From contig CANJHI010000001.1 in assembly GCA_947474005.1 (NCBI GenBank), positions 1 through 64,000 on the forward strand: a DNA stretch of 64,000 nucleotides, written 5' to 3'. Positions 1 through 6,727 of the stretch are shown here, piece after piece (within the stretch, counting starts at the first letter, position 1; every line of letters begins with the position of its first letter). This DNA is from Alphaproteobacteria bacterium. GTDB taxonomy: Bacteria > Pseudomonadota > Alphaproteobacteria > Reyranellales > Reyranellaceae. The notes below the pieces were generated by a model. The model saw only the letters and a list, made by a program, of their open reading frames with translations, had not been told where the DNA came from and searched no databases. Both the position numbers and the translations under genes were made by a program.

Positions 1-111
1 CAACGGTGGAGGCACCGAGCTCAGGAACGGGCTTGAAGACCCCAGGAGCCACCGGGCTCTCCACCGAGACCGCACCCGCTACTCTACGCCGGCGCGGCCG
101 TACCTTGATAC

Positions 112-250
112 AAGGAGCACGCCAAAGGCGTGCGTCTCGAAGGATGGGCCACAGTCCTGTCGTCGCCCACCAAGAGGGCGGGGGCTACCCCGCCCGGATC
201 GAGACGGTCGCTGCGCGACCTCCTCAGGGTGAGGTTCGTGCTGTAGTCTC
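112..250. repeat. Degenerate dispersed intergenic repeat with hairpins
   Basis: The first 271 bases hold no gene I can support. This part contains a perfect hairpin at 117-133 (GCACGCC, loop aaa, GGCGTGC), the phrase 'gtctcgaaggatgg', and a second small hairpin CCTCA-ggg-TGAGG at 222-234. Phrases of this kind (cctcaggatgagg, atccttcgagac) are typical of intergenic repeats scattered through alphaproteobacterial genomes. That it is such a repeat is inference from style; no second full copy lies in the window. Confidence 0.4.
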
Positions 251-271
251 CCCCGCGTCGGAGGGACCCCA

Positions 272-1249
272 ATGAAATTACTTCTCACGCATGTGCCTTT
301 GTCGCGCCGGACCTATTACGGCGCGCGGGCACTCGCGCGGCTGCAGGAATTGGTCGAGGTGACGCTGCACGAGGGCGGCGCCCCGCTCGATCCTCAGGGG
401 GTGATCGCGGCAGCACGCGACGTCGATCTGATCATCGCCGATCGCTCCACACCGGTGCCTGGCGAGGTCTTCGCCGCATTATCCGGTCTGAAGGTCGTGA
501 TGCGAAGCGCCGTCGACATCCGCAACATCGATGTCGCCGCGGCCTCAGCGGCCGGCGTGCTGGTGACCCACGCCGAACCGGGCTTCGTGAAATCCGTGGT
601 CGAACTGGCCCTGGGCTTCCTCGTCGATCTCTCGCGCGGCGTCTCGCGCGCCACGGCCGACTATCACGCCGGTCGCAAGCCCGAGATCCGCGTCGGCCGG
701 CAACTCTCCGGCAGCACGGTCGGCATCATCGGCTACGGCCGCATTTCCCGCGATCTCGCGCCGTTGCTCGCCGCCATGGGCATGACGGTGCTGGTGTCGG
801 ACCCCTATGCCCAGGTCGACGACCAGCGCTTCATCAAGCTGTCGATGGACGATCTGCTGGCGCGTGCCGACTACGTGGTCTGCCTCGCCATCGCCACCGA
901 GGAAACCGAGAACCTGCTCGATGCGGCGGCTTTTGCCCGCATGAAGCCGGACGCCTTTTTCATCAACATGTCGCGCGGCAACCTTGTCGATGAGGCGGCG
1001 TTGGCCAAGGTGCTGACGGAAGGCCGTATCGCGGGAGCGGCCATGGACGTCGGGCGCGCGCCCGATCAGATGCCGTCACCGGAACTGGCGCGCCTGCCCA
1101 ACGTCATCGCCACGCCGCATGTCGGTGGCCTGACGCCACCGGCCAGCGAAAGCCAGGCGATGGACACCGTCCGCCAGGTCGAGGCGCTGGTGAAGGGCGA
1201 GGTTCCGCCGGGTGCGGCCAATCTCGATCGCTGGACACGCCGCCCTTAA
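272..1249 (+). CDS. D-2-hydroxyacid dehydrogenase family protein
   Basis: A cytosolic NAD(P)-dependent oxidoreductase of the D-2-hydroxyacid dehydrogenase family, expected to interconvert a 2-keto acid and a D-2-hydroxy acid; the substrate cannot be read. The Rossmann nucleotide site GIIGYGRIS lies near residue 151, the substrate/catalytic Arg motif MSRGNLVDEAAL near 236 and the catalytic His in TPHVGG near 285. Length of 325 residues is usual. Oddly, the stretch after the 'DV' strand reads DVGRAPDQMPSP where the family normally has a Phe-x-x-Glu-Pro type motif carrying the catalytic Glu, so activity may differ. It stands alone before two mini-proteins. The start follows GGAGGGACCCCA, a good ribosome site. 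Confidence 0.85.
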   Translation: MKLLLTHVPLSRRTYYGARALARLQELVEVTLHEGGAPLDPQGVIAAARDVDLIIADRSTPVPGEVFAALSGLKVVMRSAVDIRNIDVAAASAAGVLVTHAEPGFVKSVVELALGFLVDLSRGVSRATADYHAGRKPEIRVGRQLSGSTVGIIGYGRISRDLAPLLAAMGMTVLVSDPYAQVDDQRFIKLSMDDLLARADYVVCLAIATEETENLLDAAAFARMKPDAFFINMSRGNLVDEAALAKVLTEGRIAGAAMDVGRAPDQMPSPELARLPNVIATPHVGGLTPPASESQAMDTVRQVEALVKGEVPPGAANLDRWTRRP

Positions 1250-1324
1250 TCCACTGGCAGCCTGAAACCTTCCGGCGGCGCGTGCGTTCTGTCTATGCAC
1301 GCCTGGAAAGAAAGAGGCGAACAG

Positions 1325-1540
1325 ATGGATAAATCGACCGACCTGGCCGCCGTCCACGTTCCCGATGACGAAGTCGACCTCTACAGCGTCAGGGAAAGCG
1401 GCTGGTATGCCATCGACGACGAAGACAAGGCGGTTCTCGGCCCGTTCATGAGCCTCGGCGAATGCGACCGGGCCATCCATGACCGGATCACCCTTGTGGC
1501 CCAGACACTCTCATCTGGCGCTGGCGCGCACGTTTCTTAA
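1325..1540 (+). CDS. Small conserved protein, tandem paralogue 1
   Basis: A 71-residue soluble protein of unknown function. It shares the core VHVPxxxxxxYSxxxxGWYAxDDxxKxVLGPFxSLxxCDRAIxDR with the next gene; about 30 of 49 core positions are identical by eye, so the two arose by duplication. Acidic, with one conserved Cys and no signal peptide or membrane segment. The track starts 30 bases earlier, but the ATG at 1325 begins where the paralogue begins and follows GAAAGAAAGAGGCGAACAG. The shape (GPF-S--(E/Q)CDRAI) recalls small stand-alone domains that might bind a partner protein; that is a guess. Confidence 0.7.
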   Translation: MDKSTDLAAVHVPDDEVDLYSVRESGWYAIDDEDKAVLGPFMSLGECDRAIHDRITLVAQTLSSGAGAHVS

Positions 1541-1588
1541 AGGACGCGGTGCGGTTGAAAAACCGCGGTGGGTGACTACGTGCCTTAC

Positions 1589-1771
1589 ATGGCCAATCCC
1601 GAGGACCTGATCGCTGTCCATGTGCCGACCGAGGATCTGGAGGATTACAGCCTCACCCAGACCGGCTGGTATGCCGTCGACGACGGCGGCAAGGTCGTGC
1701 TTGGTCCCTTCGAGAGCCTCGCCCAGTGCGATCGCGCCATCCGCGACCGGCTGCAGGAACAAAAGGCGTGA
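1589..1771 (+). CDS. Small conserved protein, tandem paralogue 2
   Basis: A 60-residue protein, paralogue of the preceding gene and 48 bases after it, with the same GWYAxDD, VLGPFxSL and CDRAIxDR blocks. It lacks the 15-residue tail of the first copy. The ORF track uses a GTG at 1568; the ATG at 1589 matches the start of the paralogue (ANPEDLIAVHVP against KSTDLAAVHVP) and is preferred. Function unknown. It probably shares a transcript with its twin, since no terminator-like hairpin separates them. Confidence 0.65.
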   Translation: MANPEDLIAVHVPTEDLEDYSLTQTGWYAVDDGGKVVLGPFESLAQCDRAIRDRLQEQKA

Positions 1772-1794
1772 GCCTGCGCCCTTGACAGGCTTCT

Positions 1795-1816
1795 ATAGGA
1801 TAATTAACTATCCTAT
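1795..1816. promoter_or_regulatory. Perfect AT-rich inverted repeat, operator-like
   Basis: ATAGGATA-ATTAAC-TATCCTAT is a perfect inverted repeat with 8-base arms in otherwise GC-rich DNA. A TTGACA hexamer sits 7 bases upstream (1782-1787), so the palindrome would overlap the core promoter region of a rightward transcript. This is how repressor operators look, but no divergent or downstream regulator gene is present: the next gene to the right is convergent. There is no T-run, so a terminator is less likely. Confidence 0.45.
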
Positions 1817-1981
1817 GATCCTGCTCTATACATCGTTTGATCGAACCGACCTGCGTTGCGCGCGACGGGAAAGGCGCTAAAAAAATGTCGCGTTATCCTT
1901 CCCATTCCCACGCGAAATTCGCCGCTAGAATCAACGGATTAGGGTCGAATCGATCGCGCAAGATAGGAAGGGTTCGGAGCC

Positions 1982-3028
1982 TCAGTTCCCCGGCCCGCGT
2001 TCCATCGAGAAGGGCTGCCAGCGCTCGAGCTTCGACTTCTCCAGCACCATCGGATTGACGCAGGCGCGCGGCCACTTGCCGCCCAGCACCAGCGCCATCT
2101 CCGCGCCGACCCGCCGCTTGCGCGCGACATCGAAGCGGTTCGAGGCGGAGGCCACGTGCGCGGTCAGGATGACGTTGTCCATGCCGAGCAGCGGATTGTT
2201 GTGGCCGACCGGCTCGGTCTCCAGCACGTCGAGGCCGGCGCCGGCGATCCAGCCTTCCTGCAGTGCCTTGATCATGGCGGCCTCATCGACGGTGGAGCCG
2301 CGGCCGGTGTTCACGAACAGCGCCGTCTTCTTCATCTTCTTGAAGTGGGTCTCCTTCATCAAGTGATGCGCGTCCTTGGTGCCGGGCGCGTGCATCGAGA
2401 TGATGTCGGAGCGCTGCAGCAGCTCGTCGAAGCCGACCGGCTGCACGCCGTAGTCGGACATCACCAGCTCCTCGATGTAGGGATCGTAGGCCAGCATCTG
2501 GAAGCCGAAGGGTGCGGCGCGCTTGGCGACGGCGCGGGCGACGTGGCCGAACGAGATGAAGCCCAGCGTCATGCCCATCAGGCGCGGGAACTGATAGAGC
2601 ATCGGCCGCGCCTTGGCCCACTCGCCCTTGCGCACCAACTGGTCTTGCACGACGAGGCGCCGCCAGCTCGACAGGATCAGGGTCATGGCGTGGTCGGCCA
2701 CTTCCTCGATGAAGGTGTCGGGGCAGTTGGTCACGGGAATGCCGAGCGCGGTCGCGGCGTCCACGTCCACCGAATCGACGCCGACGCTGGCCAACGACAC
2801 GACCTTCAATTTCTTGGCCGCATTGATCACCTTCGCCGTGATGCGCGGCCGGCCCTTGCCGTAGATCGCGTCGGCATCGACGGCAGCAGCGGCGAGTTCG
2901 TCCTCGCCACCCTTCACCTCGACGATCTCCGCACCGATGGCGGCCAGCGCCTCCATCTCCAGGGAATGGTCCGCGCCCGGCACGCCTGTGCCCGGGCCTG
3001 CCGTCGTCACGATCTTGAAACGTGCCAC
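1982..3028 (-). CDS. D-2-hydroxyacid dehydrogenase (NAD-binding)
   Basis: A second D-2-hydroxyacid dehydrogenase, 348 residues, not a close paralogue of the one at 272. It carries SLASVGVDSVDVDAA in the substrate domain, the nucleotide-binding stretch TLGFISFGHVARAVAKR (the usual GxGxxG is altered to GFISFG), TGRGSTVDEAAM with the catalytic Arg, DVLETEP with the Glu and TAHVASAS with the His, so the Arg-Glu-His triad is complete. The track's 534-residue ORF runs on upstream without coding character; the GTG at 3028 follows GGAGG with 9-base spacing and is chosen as start. It is divergent from the sulfatase gene 72 bases away. Substrate unknown. Confidence 0.85.
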   Translation of the reverse strand: MARFKIVTTAGPGTGVPGADHSLEMEALAAIGAEIVEVKGGEDELAAAAVDADAIYGKGRPRITAKVINAAKKLKVVSLASVGVDSVDVDAATALGIPVTNCPDTFIEEVADHAMTLILSSWRRLVVQDQLVRKGEWAKARPMLYQFPRLMGMTLGFISFGHVARAVAKRAAPFGFQMLAYDPYIEELVMSDYGVQPVGFDELLQRSDIISMHAPGTKDAHHLMKETHFKKMKKTALFVNTGRGSTVDEAAMIKALQEGWIAGAGLDVLETEPVGHNNPLLGMDNVILTAHVASASNRFDVARKRRVGAEMALVLGGKWPRACVNPMVLEKSKLERWQPFSMERGPGN

Positions 3029-3100
3029 GTGTTGTCTCCTCCGCTGATTTGAGCGCACTCTAGCGCAAATCGGTGTCTCTCCAACCACGGTGAAACCAGC

Positions 3101-4648
3101 ATGTCGGCCGACAAGAATGTTCTGTTGATCGTCGTCGACCAGTGGCGCGGCCTGATGCTGCCCAAGCTCGGCGCCGACTATCTCAAGCTGCCGAACATCG
3201 ACCGGCTCTCGGCCGAGGGCGTCACCTTCCGCAACCATTTCACCCAGGCTGTACCTTGCGGTCCGGCGCGGGCGAGCCTGCTCACCGGGCAATATCTGAT
3301 GAACCACCGGGCGGTGCAGAACACCATTCCGCTGGCCGGACGTTTTACCAACCTCGCCCACGAGCTGCGGCGCGGCGGCTACGATCCGGCGCTGGTCGGC
3401 TACACCACGACAACGCCCGATCCGCGGACCACGGCGCCCAACGATCCGCGCTTTTTCGTCCTGGGCGATATCATGGACGGCTTCCATCCAGTGGGCGCGT
3501 TCGAGAATCGCGACGCCTATTTCGGCTGGGTGGCAGGGCAGGGGTTTAAGCTGCCGGCCAACCGCGACGAGGTCTGGCTGCCGCAATCAGATTCGAAGGG
3601 GGGCGAGCCTGGTGCCGGCGCTACGTCGCGACCGGCCGTGATCCCGAAGGAGCTGTCCGACACCGCCTGGTTCACCGAGCGCGGGCTCTCTTACCTGCGG
3701 GGGCGTGGCGACAAGCCGTGGTTCCTGCATCTCGGCTACTACCGGCCCCATCCGCCCTTCATCGCCCCCGCGCCCTACAATGCGATGTACCGGCCCGAGG
3801 ACATGCCCAAGCCGGTGCGCGCCGCAAGCGCCGGCGAGGAGGCCAGGCAAAACGCGCTGCTCGGCTACTATGTGAACAACGTCAAGCAGGCGAGCTTCTT
3901 CCAGGATGGCCAGGGGCTGGGCTCGGAGATGAGCGAGGCCCAGGTGGCTCAGTTGCGCGCCACCTATTGCGGCCTGATGACCGAGATCGACGATCACCTG
4001 GGCCGCGTGTTCGACCACCTGAAGGCCACCGGCCAGTGGGACAACACCCTGATCATCTTCACCTGCGATCACGGCGAGCAGCTGGGCGATCATCACCTGT
4101 TGGGCAAGATCGGCTATTTCGACGAGTCGTACCGGATCCCCATGATCGTGCGCGATCCGGGTGCCGAGGCGAATGCCACGCGCGGCACCATCGTCGAGCG
4201 CTTCACCGAGACCATCGACACCATGCCGACCATCCTCGAATGGCTCGGCCTCGACGTGCCGCGCCAGTGCGACGGCCGCTCGCTGCTGCCGTTCTGCGCG
4301 GGCACCACGCCCGCCGACTGGCGGACCGAGGTTCACTACGAGTTCGATTTTCGAGACCTGCACTACAGCAAGCCCGAATCGGCATTGGGCGTGGCGATGG
4401 ATAAATGCGCGCTCGCCGTCGTGCAGGACGAGGCCTTCAAGTACGTGCATTTCGCGGCCCTGCCGCCGCTGTTCTTCGACCTCGAGAAGGACCCGGGCCA
4501 GTTCGTGAACCGCGCCGGCGATCCCGCCTACGCCGCGCGCATAGGTGAGTATGCGGCGAAGATGCTGACCTGGCGGCTGGGTTTTGCCGAGCGCACGCTC
4601 ACCGGCTACCGCGCCACGCCCGAAGGGCTGGAGGTGCGGGCCGCCTAG
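3101..4648 (+). CDS. Phosphonate monoester hydrolase / arylsulfatase family
   Basis: A 515-residue alkaline-phosphatase-superfamily hydrolase. The sulfatase signature VPCGPARASLLTG places the Cys at residue 53, which a formylglycine-generating enzyme must convert to formylglycine. Metal ligands are visible in VVDQW (Asp13) and CDHGEQLGDHH (Asp323, His324), with the active-site His in YRPHPPF near 217. Overall pattern (LMNHRAVQNT, GYTTTTPDPRT, LGDIMDGF) is that of the rhizobial phosphonate monoester hydrolases, which hydrolyse phosphonate monoesters and phosphodiesters and also have sulfatase activity. No signal peptide is seen, so it should be cytosolic. It is divergent from the dehydrogenase at 1982. 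The natural substrate is unknown; the phosphonate transporter at 39-42 kb may be relevant. Confidence 0.9.
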   Translation: MSADKNVLLIVVDQWRGLMLPKLGADYLKLPNIDRLSAEGVTFRNHFTQAVPCGPARASLLTGQYLMNHRAVQNTIPLAGRFTNLAHELRRGGYDPALVGYTTTTPDPRTTAPNDPRFFVLGDIMDGFHPVGAFENRDAYFGWVAGQGFKLPANRDEVWLPQSDSKGGEPGAGATSRPAVIPKELSDTAWFTERGLSYLRGRGDKPWFLHLGYYRPHPPFIAPAPYNAMYRPEDMPKPVRAASAGEEARQNALLGYYVNNVKQASFFQDGQGLGSEMSEAQVAQLRATYCGLMTEIDDHLGRVFDHLKATGQWDNTLIIFTCDHGEQLGDHHLLGKIGYFDESYRIPMIVRDPGAEANATRGTIVERFTETIDTMPTILEWLGLDVPRQCDGRSLLPFCAGTTPADWRTEVHYEFDFRDLHYSKPESALGVAMDKCALAVVQDEAFKYVHFAALPPLFFDLEKDPGQFVNRAGDPAYAARIGEYAAKMLTWRLGFAERTLTGYRATPEGLEVRAA

Positions 4649-4659
4649 AGTTCGCGGCC

Positions 4660-5076
4660 CTACACGACGAGTGGCACGCAGGCCACGACGATGGCGAGTT
4701 GAAGGGCATTGAGCAGCATGCCCTTCACGTGCAGGAGGCGAAGCTGCCCGATCGCGCCAGGGACACCGGCGTCCCTGGCCTGCAGTTCCGCGTCGATGTG
4801 CCGTAGAAGCCAGTGGCGGGCCGTGAGCGCAAAGGCCGTGATGGAGATCGCGCCGGCCGAAAACACCGGGCGGCCCGAGACCGCAAACAACACCATCGCC
4901 ACGATCCCGGCGATGCCGATTGCCAGGAAATACCCATTGAATATCCCGCGCAGCAGCTGAGTGACCTCCGGGACTTCCAACCCAACCAGCAGAAAGGTGG
5001 GCGACGCCAGGAAGAAGGCTGCCATGGGGAGGACCAGAATTACGGAGGCGTAGAGGGCAACGGCATCAGGCGGCAT
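4660..5076 (-). CDS. Small multi-pass membrane protein, unknown function
   Basis: About 138 residues with roughly four hydrophobic segments: ALYASVILVLPMAAFFLASPTFLLVG, FLAIGIAGIVAMVLFAVSG, AISITAFALTA, and LLNALQLAIVVACVPLVV. An inner-membrane protein of unknown role. The track begins at 5130; the in-frame ATG at 5076 sits 8 bases after GAGG and opens directly into the first membrane segment, while the ATG at 5082 is only two bases from it. Its stop is 12 bases from the end of the convergent sulfatase gene. I do not recognise the family with confidence. Confidence 0.65.
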   Translation of the reverse strand: MPPDAVALYASVILVLPMAAFFLASPTFLLVGLEVPEVTQLLRGIFNGYFLAIGIAGIVAMVLFAVSGRPVFSAGAISITAFALTARHWLLRHIDAELQARDAGVPGAIGQLRLLHVKGMLLNALQLAIVVACVPLVV

Positions 5077-5199
5077 GGGCATTACCTCGTTGACGCTGCG
5101 AGTATCTGCCGCCCCCCAGGCAGGCGCCATAGGGCTTTAGTCGAAATTCAGTGAAGCGGCGCTCAATCAAGCCTTTGCGCCAAATCAGGTCGTTTCATT

Positions 5200-5225
5200 G
5201 GAACGGAAGGGAGACTCCGTGCGCT
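5200..5225 (+). promoter_or_regulatory. Possible EcfG-type stress promoter
   Basis: GGAAC at 5200-5204 followed after 17 bases by CGCT at 5222-5225 resembles the general-stress (EcfG) promoter consensus GGAAC-N16-17-CGTT with one mismatch. It would give a leader of about 55 bases ahead of the 28-residue membrane peptide. This is weak evidence from pattern alone. Confidence 0.25.
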
Positions 5226-5287
5226 GGCTTGAAGTTGGGATGCACCACAGTCAGCAATCGCGTTGACGAGCACTCATAGGAGCTAAC

Positions 5288-5374
5288 ATGGACATCACCA
5301 CGCTGCTGATAATCGTGGTCATCATCATGCTGGTGGGCGGTGGCGGCTGGTACGGTCGTGGCCGCTGGTACTAG
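5288..5374 (+). CDS. 28-residue single-pass membrane peptide with glycine-rich tail
   Basis: Too short for the ORF track. An ATG preceded by AGGAG at 5-6 base spacing opens a 28-codon frame: a hydrophobic stretch TTLLIIVVIIMLVGGGG then WYGRGRWY. The layout, one membrane helix followed by a Gly/Trp/Tyr/Arg tail, matches a class of tiny predicted membrane proteins common in alphaproteobacteria and akin to DUF3309-type peptides. Good ribosome site, clean codon pattern and a hairpin on the stop codon support it. Function unknown; stress-related expression is only suggested by the possible promoter upstream. Confidence 0.65.
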   Translation: MDITTLLIIVVIIMLVGGGGWYGRGRWY

Positions 5375-5398
5375 GCCGTTCATGAGTTCACGGCCTAG
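5371..5398 (+). terminator. Hairpin overlapping the stop codon of the 28-residue peptide
   Basis: CTAGGCCGT, 10-base loop, ACGGCCTAG: a perfect 9-base-pair stem that begins at the stop codon of the peptide gene. No T-run follows, so it may be a transcript-stabilising hairpin or weak terminator that separates the peptide gene from pcaH. Confidence 0.45.
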
Positions 5399-5431
5399 GC
5401 TAGGCAGGGAGCTTGGTTGTAGACTGGGGGC

Positions 5432-6130
5432 ATGACCCAGGACCTCTACCGCCGGCCCGCATCGGGCCAGCATCCGCCGAACCGCGCCGACGGCTACAAG
5501 TCGACGGTCGGCCGTTCGCCGCGCAAGCCCGCGATCGTGCTGCCGCAGACCCTGTCCGAGATCACTGGGCCACTGTTGGCCGAGGAGCGGCTCGACGCCA
5601 CCGAGAACGACCTCACGCTCCAGCGCATGGGCCAGCCGCTGGGCGAGCGTATCATCGTGCACGGCCGCGTGCTCGACGAGGACGGCAAGGCCGTGCCCAA
5701 CGCCCTGGTCGAGATCTGGCAGTGCAATGCCGCCGGCCGCTATCACCATTCGGGCGACCAGCACGACGCGCCGCTCGATCCCAATTTCTACGGCGGTGGG
5801 CGGACGCGCGCCGATGCCGACGGCGGCTACAAGTTCATCACCGTGAAGCCCGGCGCCTATCCGTGGGGTAACCACAAGAACGCCTGGCGGCCGGCGCACA
5901 TCCACTTCTCGCTGTTTGGGCCGGCCTTCGCCACGCGCCTGATCACCCAGATGTACTTCCCCAACGATCCGGTGCTGGCCTACGACCCGATCTACAATTC
6001 AGTGCCCGAGGGTGCGCGCCATCGTCTGCAGGCGGCCTTCGACATGGAGGGCACGCAGCCAGATTGGGCGCTGGCCTACAAGTTCGACATCGTGCTGCGC
6101 GGCCGCAACGCCACACCCCTCGAATCCTGA
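5432..6130 (+). CDS. pcaH: Protocatechuate 3,4-dioxygenase beta subunit
   Basis: Catalytic subunit of protocatechuate 3,4-dioxygenase, which cleaves protocatechuate to 3-carboxy-cis,cis-muconate with O2 in the beta-ketoadipate pathway. All four iron ligands are visible: Tyr104 in GRYHH, Tyr143 in GAYPW, and His156 and His158 in PAHIHFS. Length of 232 residues is normal. pcaG follows after 15 bases. The other pca genes (pcaB, pcaC, pcaD, pcaQ) are not in the window. Start ATG follows GGGGGC. Cytosolic. Confidence 0.95.
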   Translation: MTQDLYRRPASGQHPPNRADGYKSTVGRSPRKPAIVLPQTLSEITGPLLAEERLDATENDLTLQRMGQPLGERIIVHGRVLDEDGKAVPNALVEIWQCNAAGRYHHSGDQHDAPLDPNFYGGGRTRADADGGYKFITVKPGAYPWGNHKNAWRPAHIHFSLFGPAFATRLITQMYFPNDPVLAYDPIYNSVPEGARHRLQAAFDMEGTQPDWALAYKFDIVLRGRNATPLES

Positions 6131-6145
6131 AGCTGGAAGACGAAC

Positions 6146-6724
6146 ATGGCTGATGGCTTGACGCCCTCGCAGACGATTGGCCCATTCTATTGGGGCACCG
6201 TGGTCAGCACCTGTCGCGCCGACCTCGCGCCGCTGGGCGTGGCGGGCGAACGGATCGAGGTCGTACTCACCCTGCACGACGTCGACGGCAAGGTGATTCC
6301 CGACGGGCTGCTCGAGATCTGGCAAGCCAACAGCCACGGCCGCTACAACCATCCCGAGGATCGTCGCAACCTGCCGCTCGACGCCGGCTTCGAGGGCTTC
6401 GGCCGCGCCTCGACCGATTCAGGGGGCTCTGCGCATTTCGGCACGGTGAAGCCCGGCCGCGTGCCGTGGCCGTATGATGGAGGGCAGGGAGGTGGCCTCC
6501 AGGCAGCGCACATCAACATCTCCGTCTTTGCGCGCGGCGTTCTCAACCGGCTGGCGACCCGGCTCTATTTCGACGGCGACCCGGCGCTGGCGGAGGATCC
6601 GGTCTTGAAGCTGGTCGAGCCAGAGCGCCTCGGGACGCTGCTCGCCAGTCGCGACGCCAAGGGCGTGTGGCGCCTGCCGATCCATCTCGGCGGCGTGCAG
6701 GAAACCGTCTTCTTCGACTGCTGA
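6146..6724 (+). CDS. pcaG: Protocatechuate 3,4-dioxygenase alpha subunit
   Basis: Structural alpha subunit that pairs with PcaH. It begins with the typical SQTIGPFYWG block, keeps the intradiol fold motifs LLEIWQANSHGRYNHP and TVKPGRVPWP, but has AAHINISVFARG where the beta subunit has its His ligands, so only half of the metal site is kept, as expected for the alpha chain. 192 residues, normal length. Start ATG 15 bases after pcaH suggests one transcript. It ends 3 bases before the convergent lactonase-like gene. Confidence 0.95.
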   Translation: MADGLTPSQTIGPFYWGTVVSTCRADLAPLGVAGERIEVVLTLHDVDGKVIPDGLLEIWQANSHGRYNHPEDRRNLPLDAGFEGFGRASTDSGGSAHFGTVKPGRVPWPYDGGQGGGLQAAHINISVFARGVLNRLATRLYFDGDPALAEDPVLKLVEPERLGTLLASRDAKGVWRLPIHLGGVQETVFFDC

Positions 6725-6727
6725 TCG

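Noticed and set aside
6-275. ORF at the left edge (89 residues)
   Set aside because: No ribosome site or recognisable motif, and most of it overlaps a repeat with hairpins.
1837-2058. Small ORF after the AT-rich palindrome
   Set aside because: Arg/Ser-rich, without a good ribosome site, and it runs into the antisense of the dehydrogenase C terminus. Kept only as a possible untranslated transcript.
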